Shown piece after piece: positions 8,762-16,113 of a stretch of 64,000 nt of DNA (its first letter is position 1; each line of letters begins with the position of its first letter). Source of the DNA: Bacillus sp. Marseille-Q3570. Lineage in GTDB: Bacteria > Bacillota > Bacilli > Bacillales > Fictibacillaceae. The DNA is taken from assembly GCF_946151055.1 (NCBI RefSeq), contig NZ_CAMGYZ010000003.1, positions 62,001 through 126,000 on the forward strand, in the 5' to 3' direction. Both the position numbers and the translations under genes were made by a program. The notes under the pieces are model-generated. The model saw only the letters and a program-made list of their open reading frames with translations, was not told the origin of the DNA and ran no database searches.

Positions 8762-8899
8762 AGTACAACTATAGTCGTAGAAGTTGTAAAAAATTCATAC
8801 AACCAATTGATGAGATGGAATTCATTCCTTAATCGGACGTTGTAACATGGCGCTTCGGTTATACTTGAGATGAATACTACTATAAAGGCGTGGTTTTTA

Positions 8900-9454
8900 A
8901 TGAATATCTTAGTAATCAATGGCAGTCCAATGGAAAAATCGAGGACACGTGGAATCGCAAATATTGTAAAAGAATTGCTAGAGGAAAAGGGAGTCACAGT
9001 AAGCTACTATGACCTAGGAAGGGATAAGCTCCCACTGTTTCCAGGTGATCAAGACAATGATGAAAATGAACCTTTACAAAAGCTTTACCGATCAGCTCAT
9101 GAGGCGGACGGCTTCTTTATCACATCTCCTGAATATCATAATGGAATGAGCGGGGTATTGAAAAACGCATTGGATTTCCTCGGCGGAAGCCATTTTAAAC
9201 ATAAACCTGCAGCTATTGCTACGGCTTCTGGTGGAAGCAAGGGCGGCATCAACGCATTGAACAATATGAGGACTGTCTTAAGAGGACTGTACGCAATCGT
9301 GCTCCCGGACCAATTCGTTTCAGATCCTTATTGTTATGATGCAGATTATTCACTGGTTGATCGAGAAGCAGTAGAGCGCCTGCAACTAATTACCGACCTC
9401 CTTGTCGAGTTGACAGAAAAACTTGATGTTAAGCAGGAACAAAACATCCAATAG
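8900..9454 (+). CDS. NADPH-dependent FMN reductase
   Basis: About 184 residues of flavodoxin-like fold. The FMN phosphate loop is INGSPMEKSRTRG near the N-terminus, and SPEYHNGMSGVLKNALDFL is the characteristic second motif of the chromate/azo/quinone reductase (FMN_red) family. It probably reduces quinones, azo compounds or metals using NAD(P)H. The first Met of the open frame (8870) lacks a ribosome binding site. The ATG at 8900 follows AAGGCGTGG and begins directly with the first beta strand. Confidence 0.85.
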   Translation: MNILVINGSPMEKSRTRGIANIVKELLEEKGVTVSYYDLGRDKLPLFPGDQDNDENEPLQKLYRSAHEADGFFITSPEYHNGMSGVLKNALDFLGGSHFKHKPAAIATASGGSKGGINALNNMRTVLRGLYAIVLPDQFVSDPYCYDADYSLVDREAVERLQLITDLLVELTEKLDVKQEQNIQ

Positions 9455-9558
9455 CAAAATATATAAGTGTGGTTCAAATTGCAAACAAATCCGTCTTTTT
9501 ATGGTAGGCATAAATCGGCGGATTTTCATATGTCTGATGGAAGAATGGAGAGGGGACC

Positions 9559-11163
9559 ATGTCGAGAGTCCATACACTGAAAGTAATCGCAGAAACGTTG
9601 AATCAATCCAATGACTTGAAGGAAATGCTTCAATCCGTTTTGGAAAAACTCCTTGAAGTGACAGGGTTATCCACGGGTTGGATTTTTTTAACCAGCAAAG
9701 AACCGACTTATACATTCGTCGCAGATGTCAACTTGCCGCCAGCTCTGTCCTGGGAAGGGAAAAAGCCGATGTGTGAGGGTGGATGTTGGTGTTTGGATAA
9801 GGTTTGGGATGGCCGTTTACAGAAGGCGGTCAATATCATCAATTGTAAACGTATTGAAGATGCGATCGAATACGATTGGGGAGATACGAAAGGGATTACA
9901 CATCATGCAACAGTCCCGCTCATTGCTGGCGGTGAGAAATTCGGGTTATTGAATGTAGCTGAACCAGGGAAAAACGAGTTTACAGAAGACGAGTTGGACC
10001 TGCTGCAGTCTGTATCATTTCAAATCGGTACAGCGATCAAAAGGACCAAATTGTACGAAGCTCAACAGAAAAAGGCGGAGCAATATACGAAACTTGATGA
10101 AATCAGCCGTGCGATATGGAAAATGAATGATATCCACCACCTCCCTCAATGTACGGTTGAAAATATCGGTCGATTGTTTAACCTGGATACACTTGCTTTC
10201 TTCATTAGGGAGGAAAATATCCTTGCTTTACGAGGGACTTATTTTCAAAATGAATCTCAAAAAGTACATAAGCGTTTTCCGATTGCTTCTGATGGTGATC
10301 TAACAAACACACTTTCCAATGAGACCATCCAACAGGAACTTAGTCACTACGGATTATCAATGGAAAAGTCTTTTCTCATACCGTTATTGATAGGGGAAGA
10401 GTGGATTGGTTGTCTGATCGGTCATCAAAATGTAGAACAATCAGAAGAGATTGATGAGGATGTACTGCGTGCCCTGGGAGACCACCTTTCACTTGTGCTG
10501 GAAAAAGCGCGTCTGTTCGAGAAAAGCCGTGAATTGGCATTGATTGAAGAACGGAATCGGTTAGCCCGTGATTTACATGACTCTGTTAACCAAAAACTGT
10601 TTTCCTTAAGTTTGACTGCGCGGGGATTGAAAGAATATGTAAAACAGATATCTGATAATGAAATGGTTATAGAGTCGTTGAGTGAATTGCAGGTTTTGTC
10701 CCAAGAAGTTGTAGGAGAAATGAGAGCGATGATCTGGCAGTTGAAGCCCGCTGGTTTGGAAGAAGGGGTGATTATTTCCCTGAAAAAATACGGTGAATCA
10801 TTAGGACTGGATGTGACCGAAGAAATCAGAGGAGTCGGGAATATACCTAGAATGATTGAAGAAACACTGTGGCGTGTCGGTCAGGAAGCGTTGAATAATG
10901 TCCATAAGCATGCGAGAACTCAGGACATCCATCTGTTTTTAAGCAGGAAAAAGAATGAAGTCACCCTTCGCATTCAAGACGAAGGCTGCGGGTTTAGAAT
11001 ACGTGATGATCACGAAAGCTGGTCCTTCGGCCTCTCAAGTATGAAAGAGAGGACGGAGATCATGGGTGGTACACTGAAAATCAAAAGCCAGCCTGAAGAT
11101 GGGACGACAGTCGAAGTACGTTTTCAAATCAAGCAAGAAAGAGGGGGTTACGATGGGGATTAA
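9559..11163 (+). CDS. GAF-domain sensor histidine kinase (NarL-type)
   Basis: A 534-residue cytoplasmic kinase without membrane helices. A first GAF domain spans about 15-165, a second GAF about 185-325, the HisKA_3 dimerisation domain carries phosphoacceptor His340 (ARDLHDSVNQK), and a HATPase domain includes QEALNNVHKHA and DEGCGF. The first GAF contains four Cys spaced C72-x3-C76-x-C78-x17-C96, suggesting a bound metal or Fe-S cluster as in redox/oxygen-sensing kinases of the AirS type. The response regulator gene overlaps its 3' end by 11 bases. Confidence 0.88.
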   Translation: MSRVHTLKVIAETLNQSNDLKEMLQSVLEKLLEVTGLSTGWIFLTSKEPTYTFVADVNLPPALSWEGKKPMCEGGCWCLDKVWDGRLQKAVNIINCKRIEDAIEYDWGDTKGITHHATVPLIAGGEKFGLLNVAEPGKNEFTEDELDLLQSVSFQIGTAIKRTKLYEAQQKKAEQYTKLDEISRAIWKMNDIHHLPQCTVENIGRLFNLDTLAFFIREENILALRGTYFQNESQKVHKRFPIASDGDLTNTLSNETIQQELSHYGLSMEKSFLIPLLIGEEWIGCLIGHQNVEQSEEIDEDVLRALGDHLSLVLEKARLFEKSRELALIEERNRLARDLHDSVNQKLFSLSLTARGLKEYVKQISDNEMVIESLSELQVLSQEVVGEMRAMIWQLKPAGLEEGVIISLKKYGESLGLDVTEEIRGVGNIPRMIEETLWRVGQEALNNVHKHARTQDIHLFLSRKKNEVTLRIQDEGCGFRIRDDHESWSFGLSSMKERTEIMGGTLKIKSQPEDGTTVEVRFQIKQERGGYDGD

Positions 11164-11803
11164 AGTATTGTTGGTGGATGATCATCTCATGGTATTGAAA
11201 GGTTTAAGGTTCTTTCTCGGAACCCAATCTGAAATCGACCTGGTAGGGGAGGCATCGAACGGTGAGGAGGCGATCCGTCAAGTTAAAGCATTCCATCCTG
11301 ATGTCGTATTGATGGATTTGACCATGCCCGTCATGGATGGGATTGAAGCGACAAAAAGAATTAAAGACGAGCACCCGAACATGAAAATCATCGTCTTGAC
11401 GAGTTTTTCAGATCAGGATCATGTCGTTCCGGCACTACAGGCTGGAGCAGATGGATACCAGCTAAAGGATATTGAGCCTGATGAACTCGTAAAATCGATC
11501 AAAGCGGTATATGCTGGTGAAACCCACCTGCATCCAACAGCGACCTCGCAACTGCTGAGTCATGTTTCAAATGGAACCAAAACGAACGAAGCAGAAAAGA
11601 GCTTCAATCAGTTGACTGCCAGAGAAAAAGATGTGCTTCGTCAGATCACACTTGGACGTAACAACAAAGAAATATCCACTGAGCTGTTCATAACGGAAAA
11701 AACAGTGAAAACACATGTGAGCAATATCCTCGGCAAGTTAGGATTGCATGATCGGACCCAAGCTGCCATCTTATCGATGAAGAACAAGTGGTTCGATGCT
11801 TGA
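11153..11803 (+). CDS. NarL/LuxR-type response regulator
   Basis: A 216-residue two-domain regulator. The receiver domain has acidic residues DD at 9-10, phosphoacceptor D55 (VVLMDLTMPVMDG) and the KD pair near residue 108. The C-terminal LuxR helix-turn-helix is LTAREKDVLRQITLG and ITEKTVKTHVSNILGKL. The start is set by GAGGGGG six bases before ATG 11153, overlapping the kinase gene. It should be phosphorylated by the GAF-domain kinase. Target genes are not evident, since no regulated transporter lies next to the pair. Confidence 0.9.
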   Translation: MGIKVLLVDDHLMVLKGLRFFLGTQSEIDLVGEASNGEEAIRQVKAFHPDVVLMDLTMPVMDGIEATKRIKDEHPNMKIIVLTSFSDQDHVVPALQAGADGYQLKDIEPDELVKSIKAVYAGETHLHPTATSQLLSHVSNGTKTNEAEKSFNQLTAREKDVLRQITLGRNNKEISTELFITEKTVKTHVSNILGKLGLHDRTQAAILSMKNKWFDA

Positions 11804-11872
11804 GGCATTTTTAACATTAGGGTAGCTCTATGATAGAATAGCACCAAACGCTGAGAGGACGGTGATTTCTTA

Positions 11873-12124
11873 ATGGAACAAAAGCTAAGGGAACAGTTTG
11901 ATGGACTGCTTACTAAATATACTGATTTGTTATTAGGTGAAACGGATGATGAACTGAAAGAGAAGGTGCAGATGTGGGCATTGTATACGTATATGTCAAA
12001 ATCGATGCCCCCTCTGGTAAAACACTGGAATGAACAATATCCAGATGCAAAAGAAGGCATGAAAGAACTTATCAAGGAAATTCGGGAACGGAACGAACAA
12101 TATCGGAATGAGCAGAATAAGTAG
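11873..12124 (+). CDS. yusU: DUF2573 family protein, YusU-like
   Basis: An 83-residue, highly charged helical protein (LLTKYTDLLLGETDDELKEKV, then MWALYTYMSKSMPPLVKHW) matching my recollection of B. subtilis YusU, whose function is unknown. It has a reasonable ribosome binding site (GAGAGGACGG) and a strong terminator directly behind it, so it is transcribed alone. Confidence 0.7.
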   Translation: MEQKLREQFDGLLTKYTDLLLGETDDELKEKVQMWALYTYMSKSMPPLVKHWNEQYPDAKEGMKELIKEIRERNEQYRNEQNK

Positions 12125-12132
12125 TTAAAGGA

Positions 12133-12160
12133 AGGCTTGGTTTATGGACCAAGCCTCTTT
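12133..12160 (+). terminator. Rho-independent terminator
   Basis: A perfect 9-bp stem AGGCTTGGT / ACCAAGCCT with a 6-nt loop, then CTTT. It ends the yusU-like gene. The following 150 bases hold GC-rich sequence resembling decayed dispersed repeat. Confidence 0.8.
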
Positions 12161-12307
12161 CAGGTAATTTAAGTTGATTATTCCGCGAAATCCACTCGTA
12201 TCCCGGGGAGCGCAACATCCTAGCTCGTTCCTTGCTGTGTGTCTAGCCTGAACCGCTATTTCCACAGGAGTGTCGTAAAGCCACCAACTTAGGCAAGTTT
12301 TTTTACC

Positions 12308-12634
12308 TTATTGCATTGTCGCTCCCCCGTTAGGGAGCTGGTTTTTGTATCCTGAAAACTTTTGATAATCCTGCTGCAGCTGCTGAGTCTGTGCCTGGTC
12401 AAATGAATACCAGCCTTTTTGGAACATTACATTGAACAACTTGCGCTGGCAATCTTGCGTTTCTTTTGCGATCGAAGAAACGTCTTGATACAGCGCCTGG
12501 TGACTTGCTTCGTTCATAGCGTGTGAGTACGAATCTGTCAAATATTTTTCGGTTCCTAACACGTCATTCATGAAATCACGGTCATTCATTTCTGGTATAT
12601 TAGGGACATTTTTTTCTGGATTTTGAATTTTCAT
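12308..12634 (-). CDS. CotF-family spore coat protein
   Basis: A 108-residue protein with the helical CotF-like fold: NDRDFMNDVLGTEKYLTDSY, then SHQALYQDVSSIAKETQ and LFNVMFQKGWYSFDQAQ. The MFQKGWY block is typical of this coat family. Such proteins are deposited on the forespore during sporulation. It follows its paralogue at 12647-12937 on the same strand with a 12-base gap, so the two form an operon. The neighbourhood matches yusN. Confidence 0.85.
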   Translation of the reverse strand: MKIQNPEKNVPNIPEMNDRDFMNDVLGTEKYLTDSYSHAMNEASHQALYQDVSSIAKETQDCQRKLFNVMFQKGWYSFDQAQTQQLQQDYQKFSGYKNQLPNGGATMQ

Positions 12635-12646
12635 CTTTAACCCTCC

Positions 12647-12937
12647 TTATTGCATCATGTTCTGGTTTTGAGCTTGATCATTCAAATGACTTTGAAGATG
12701 CTGCAAGAGCTGGTCATAGTGACGAGTATGCATTTGTGCAGCCTGTTGGATTGCAGCTTTGACTTCCTGGTCCTGACACTGCTTAGCAAAAAAATTGCAT
12801 TTCTTTGCAGCAACCAGGTTCCAGCTCATCATGTCTGTAAGATATAGCTGGTCTTTTCCAGTCATGACACGCGGTGGTTGTGGCATATACCCTTGCTGGT
12901 TCTGTGGATTTGGTTGTTGTGGTTGTTGTTGTGGCAT
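12647..12937 (-). CDS. CotF-like spore coat protein with Gln/Pro-rich N-terminus
   Basis: A 96-residue protein. The first ~22 residues are Gln/Pro/Asn-rich low complexity (MPQQQPQQPNPQNQQGYM), followed by a CotF-like helical pair (DQLYLTDMMSWNLVAAKKCN, AIQQAAQMHTRHYDQLLQHL) and a Gln/Asn/Met tail. It is the upstream gene of a two-gene coat operon with a good ribosome binding site (GAGGGA). Expression in the mother cell is expected but no sigma-K promoter was identified with confidence. Confidence 0.8.
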   Translation of the reverse strand: MPQQQPQQPNPQNQQGYMPQPPRVMTGKDQLYLTDMMSWNLVAAKKCNFFAKQCQDQEVKAAIQQAAQMHTRHYDQLLQHLQSHLNDQAQNQNMMQ

Positions 12938-13012
12938 TGGGTTCCCTCCTCATTTCTTCATTATGTCGAGGTTAGGTTTCCACAATGACCGATACTTATA
13001 CAAACTGGGGTA

Positions 13013-13465
13013 TTAAGAATTAACGAGTTCATCCAGACGTTCATAAGCTTCATCAACATCAAATGAACTATACCAGCGGTGATTATCAGCATCCAAAATC
13101 CTGTAATGTTTGCTGATCAAATTTTGCTGCAACTTGAAACCATTCTCCTGCTTTACATCTTTCCACCATACTTTACCGCCCAGTGTCTGTTCTTTCGGTC
13201 GATCAATCCCCTGGTGAGCGAGAATTTCCACGATTTCAACCGGGTCTCCGCCTAATGATGTTTTCAATATTTCACTGTTACGGAACAGAGCCGCCACAGC
13301 TGCTACCGTTGTCCAGTTCGCTTGTGTCCTTTGCTTTTCAATTTGTAAAAGGGTCTTTTTGGAAATTCCTAATGTGGATGCCATTTTATCCTGGGTGTAT
13401 CCATGCTCGATACGGATGAGCTTCAATTTGGAAGACACGATTTCAATCATCTGATCCATATTCAT
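13013..13465 (-). CDS. XRE-family helix-turn-helix regulator
   Basis: About 150 residues with an N-terminal Cro/C1-type HTH (LKLIRIEHGYTQDKMASTLG, then ISKKTLLQIEKQ). The C-terminal ~90-residue domain (WWKDVKQENGFKLQQN, HYRILDADNHRWYSSF) has no recognised function. A TAGGAGAG sequence supports the start at 13465, whereas an earlier in-frame Met at 13516 precedes it. It is divergent from fadM across a 200-bp AT-rich region, so it may control fadM or itself. Confidence 0.75.
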   Translation of the reverse strand: MNMDQMIEIVSSKLKLIRIEHGYTQDKMASTLGISKKTLLQIEKQRTQANWTTVAAVAALFRNSEILKTSLGGDPVEIVEILAHQGIDRPKEQTLGGKVWWKDVKQENGFKLQQNLISKHYRILDADNHRWYSSFDVDEAYERLDELVNS

Positions 13466-13674
13466 TTGGTATTTTTCTCTCCTAAAATAGTTTTGTGTAA
13501 TTTTACACTTTTTCAAGAATAATTACAATTTTAAAGTAGAAAAAATTAAATTTTGAAAAAAGTAAAAATGTTGTCGAAAAAATGTTAAAATACTGTTGGG
13601 TTTAGTCAAATCAGATTTAGTTCATATATAGTGTACAACCTTTTGTTACCGTTTTCAGTATAGGGGGATTTTTT

Positions 13675-14592
13675 ATGGAAAAGATTTTGAAAAATTTCTT
13701 TTTGTTCATGGCTAAAAATAAAATGGCGACAAAGATGGCGAAGAAATACGGCCTCCGATTCGGTGCAGGACGTTTTGTCGCTGGTGCTTCATTGCAAAGT
13801 TCCTTGAATGTCATCCAAAAGCTTAATGAGGAAGGGCTATACGTAACCATCGATCACCTTGGTGAATTTGTCGATAATGAGAATGAAGCGAAAGAGATGA
13901 CAGATCACTGTATCGAAGCGATCGAATCGATAGCGAAAGAGAATCTGAACTCACAGCTTTCATTGAAATTGACTTCAATGGGATTGGACATCAGCCGGGA
14001 ATTGGTATTAGAAAACATGAAGCGGATTATGGAAGCCGCGGATAAGAATGATGTCTTCGTAACGATCGATATGGAAGACGAAGCGCGCTGCCAGGCGACA
14101 ATTGATATTTTTAAAGAATTGAAAGCACAATATGAAAATATAGGCACTGTATTACAGTCTTATTTATATAGAACAGTCGAGGACATTCAGGATCTCGATT
14201 CACTCAGCCCTAACTTGAGGCTGGTAAAAGGTGCTTATAAGGAATCTCCTTCAGTCGCTTTTCCAGAGAAAAAAGATGTGGATGAGAACTTCAAGAAAAT
14301 CATCAAAATGCATCTTTTGAACGGAAACTATACTGCAATCGCCACTCATGACGATGAAATCATCTCTTATACGAAAGAAATTGTAAAAGAGCATAACATT
14401 CCGAATGATCAATTTGAGTTCCAAATGCTTTTCGGAATCCGGATTGATGCTCAACGACAACTGCGGGATGAAGGGTATAAAATGCGTGTCTATGTACCGT
14501 ACGGAAATGACTGGTATGGCTACTTCATGCGACGCCTTGCTGAACGACCAGCAAACGTGGCATTCGTACTGAAAGGTGTCTTCGGAAAATAA
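13675..14592 (+). CDS. fadM: Proline dehydrogenase family protein
   Basis: A 305-residue TIM-barrel flavoenzyme of the proline dehydrogenase (PRODH) family. Recognisable parts are VTIDHLGEFV near the N-terminus, LKLTSMGLDI, FVTIDMEDEARC, RLVKGAYKES with the catalytic-region Lys/Tyr, and the terminal VYVPYGNDWYGYFMRRLAER, where two Arg would bind the substrate carboxylate. It oxidises proline to pyrroline-5-carboxylate with FAD. In B. subtilis the equivalent gene (yusM/fadM) lies beside fadNAE, as here. No FadR box was seen directly upstream. A terminator follows. Confidence 0.88.
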   Translation: MEKILKNFFLFMAKNKMATKMAKKYGLRFGAGRFVAGASLQSSLNVIQKLNEEGLYVTIDHLGEFVDNENEAKEMTDHCIEAIESIAKENLNSQLSLKLTSMGLDISRELVLENMKRIMEAADKNDVFVTIDMEDEARCQATIDIFKELKAQYENIGTVLQSYLYRTVEDIQDLDSLSPNLRLVKGAYKESPSVAFPEKKDVDENFKKIIKMHLLNGNYTAIATHDDEIISYTKEIVKEHNIPNDQFEFQMLFGIRIDAQRQLRDEGYKMRVYVPYGNDWYGYFMRRLAERPANVAFVLKGVFGK

Positions 14593-14604
14593 AAGAAATT
14601 AGTG

Positions 14605-14638
14605 GAAACAGCCGTTTAACGTCTGTTTCTTTTTTGTT
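14605..14638 (+). terminator. Rho-independent terminator
   Basis: A perfect 7-bp stem GAAACAG / CTGTTTC with an 11-nt loop is followed by TTTTTTG. It terminates fadM. Confidence 0.8.
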
Positions 14639-14697
14639 TTGGCTTTATAGTGATTTAGTACAATTTCAGACACGGAGAGAAGGAAACAGCAGGATAC

Positions 14698-15205
14698 TTG
14701 TCCGAACATGGGCGAACTTAGGACAATAGCCAACAAAAAAGCGATGCCCTTGTGCAAAAAAAGAGGCGATACGGGACAGCAGCGAGCAAAAAAGCGGTTT
14801 ACCTGTCCCGAAAAGAGGCGATACGAGACAGCAGCGAGTAAAAAAGCGTTGCGCCTGTCCCAAAAAGAGGCGATACGGGACAGCAGCGAGCAAAAAAGCG
14901 GTTTACCTGTCCCGAAAAGAGGCGATACGAGACAGCAGCGAGTAAAAAAGCGTTGCGCCTGTCCCAAAAAGAGGCGATACGGGACAGCAGCAAGCAAAAA
15001 AGCGGTGTACCTGTCCCGAAAAGAGGCGATACGGGACAGCAGCGAGCAAAAAAGCGGTGCGGCTGTCTCGAAACGATCGGATACGGGACAGCAACGAGCA
15101 AAAAAACGGTTTACCTGTCCCGAAAAGAGGCGATACGGGACAACAGAAGGCAAAAAAGCGGTGTACCTGTCCCAATAAGAGAATAAAACGCAATACTGTC
15201 CTAAA
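14698..15205. repeat. Tandem hairpin array 1, 52-bp period (about ten units)
   Basis: Units start at 14698, ~14750, 14803, 14855, 14907, 14959, 15011, 15063, 15115 and 15167. Each is a 29-nt palindrome (arms CTGTCCCG / CGGGACAG, 13-nt loop around AAAAGAGGCGATA) plus a 23-nt linker like CAGCGAGCAAAAAAGCGG. The linkers are also repeated, so this is not CRISPR. Outer units have decayed arms. It fills most of the 770-bp gap between fadM and the DinB gene. Open frames on both strands through it are artefacts of the repeat. Confidence 0.92.
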
Positions 15206-15366
15206 AACCGTAATCCCGAGCAGATTGATCCCTTCTGTTGTAAAAAATAAATAACACAATCTCCCCCCAAACGAGCATATTATGAAAAAATAAAGGGAAT
15301 TCACAATGGGTTTGTCGAACAAGGATTAAGAAGAGTCATTTTTATAGTTTTCGAGGAGGGATGAAC

Positions 15367-15864
15367 GTGTCCGTTTTTGAGGAAGGCAGAAAAGAATTGA
15401 TGGCAACAATTGATGAAATTCCAGAAGAACAAGGTCAATCCCGTATTTCAATCGATTCATGGTCCGTTTTGGAGGTGTTGGAACACTTAGTTTTGATTGA
15501 ACGCGTCATTACCAAGCAATGTGAATACTTGATCTGTCATGGAGAAGACACAGAAACGCCCGATCATCCGGTCTATCGTTCGGCTAAAAGGTATCCCGTT
15601 GTGGATGCACCTGAGTATGTACGGCCCATCGGACGTTACAAATCAAAGGATGAAGCCAAGATTGCCCTACAACAATCTAGAAATAAACTCATTCAGGTGT
15701 TAGAAGAAGTAGAAGATCCTTCATTGCTTGAGAAACGAGCTTTTTCACACCCGATTTTCGGCCCCATGAAGTTATTGCAGTGGATCGATTTCATTGGATA
15801 TCACGAAAGACGGCACATCGATCAAATAAAAGAAATCCTGAAAATGCATCGTCCATCGGCTTGA
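15367..15864 (+). CDS. DinB-family protein
   Basis: About 165 residues forming a four-helix DinB_2-type bundle. The expected metal ligands are visible: an early His in VLEVLEHLVLIE, and the C-terminal H-x3-H in GYHERRHIDQIKEI. The family includes thiol-dependent metal enzymes (for example bacillithiol transferases) and damage-inducible proteins; which applies here is unclear. GAGGAGGG abuts the ATG at 15361 with no spacer, so the GTG six bases later (15367) is the better start. Confidence 0.8.
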   Translation: MSVFEEGRKELMATIDEIPEEQGQSRISIDSWSVLEVLEHLVLIERVITKQCEYLICHGEDTETPDHPVYRSAKRYPVVDAPEYVRPIGRYKSKDEAKIALQQSRNKLIQVLEEVEDPSLLEKRAFSHPIFGPMKLLQWIDFIGYHERRHIDQIKEILKMHRPSA

Positions 15865-15960
15865 ATAACTTGTAAAATAAAAATAAGACGCAATCATAAA
15901 AATTTTCTGAAATTTGTGTTGCGTATTGGGTTGAAATTTCTTATAGTATTTATAGAGGAG

Positions 15961-16041
15961 GTTCAAAAAGTCACCAAATAATGATCGGCGAATTTCGGCG
16001 TTACTCGGATTTACCGCTCTACTAATTCCGGCTTTTTGAAC
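15961..16041. repeat. TIR-bounded intergenic element, short form
   Basis: An 81-bp element bounded by perfect 10-bp inverted repeats GTTCAAAAAG / CTTTTTGAAC. It contains GTCACC near the left end and GGCGAATTTCGGCGTTACT in the interior. The same left half recurs at 21515, and a third left end at 21832. CATATATTTG just outside the right end also recurs at the other copy. It sits 40 bp before the FadR box of fadN. Confidence 0.7.
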
Positions 16042-16077
16042 ATATATTTGGTTTAGGCTCTATTTTTTGTTTAAAAA

Positions 16078-16097
16078 ATGAATGAGTATTCATTCAT
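16078..16097. promoter_or_regulatory. FadR operator upstream of fadN
   Basis: A perfect 20-bp palindrome ATGAATGA-GTAT-TCATTCAT, 17 bp before the fadN start. It matches the established Bacillus FadR (TetR-type, long-chain acyl-CoA responsive) consensus TGAATGANTANTCATTCA. FadR repression relieved by acyl-CoA is therefore expected for fadNAE. Confidence 0.9.
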
Positions 16098-16113
16098 ATA
16101 AAGGAGGTTCATC

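Noticed and set aside
14698-15205. CRISPR array
   Set aside because: Palindromic 29-nt units with regular spacing look CRISPR-like, but the 23-nt linkers are themselves near-identical and no cas genes are present. The same applies to the arrays at 32809 and 59246.
14599-15322. Long open frames on both strands (up to 223 codons) between fadM and the DinB gene
   Set aside because: They are generated by the 52-bp hairpin array, which is not a multiple of three and shows no coding conservation, start signals or family.
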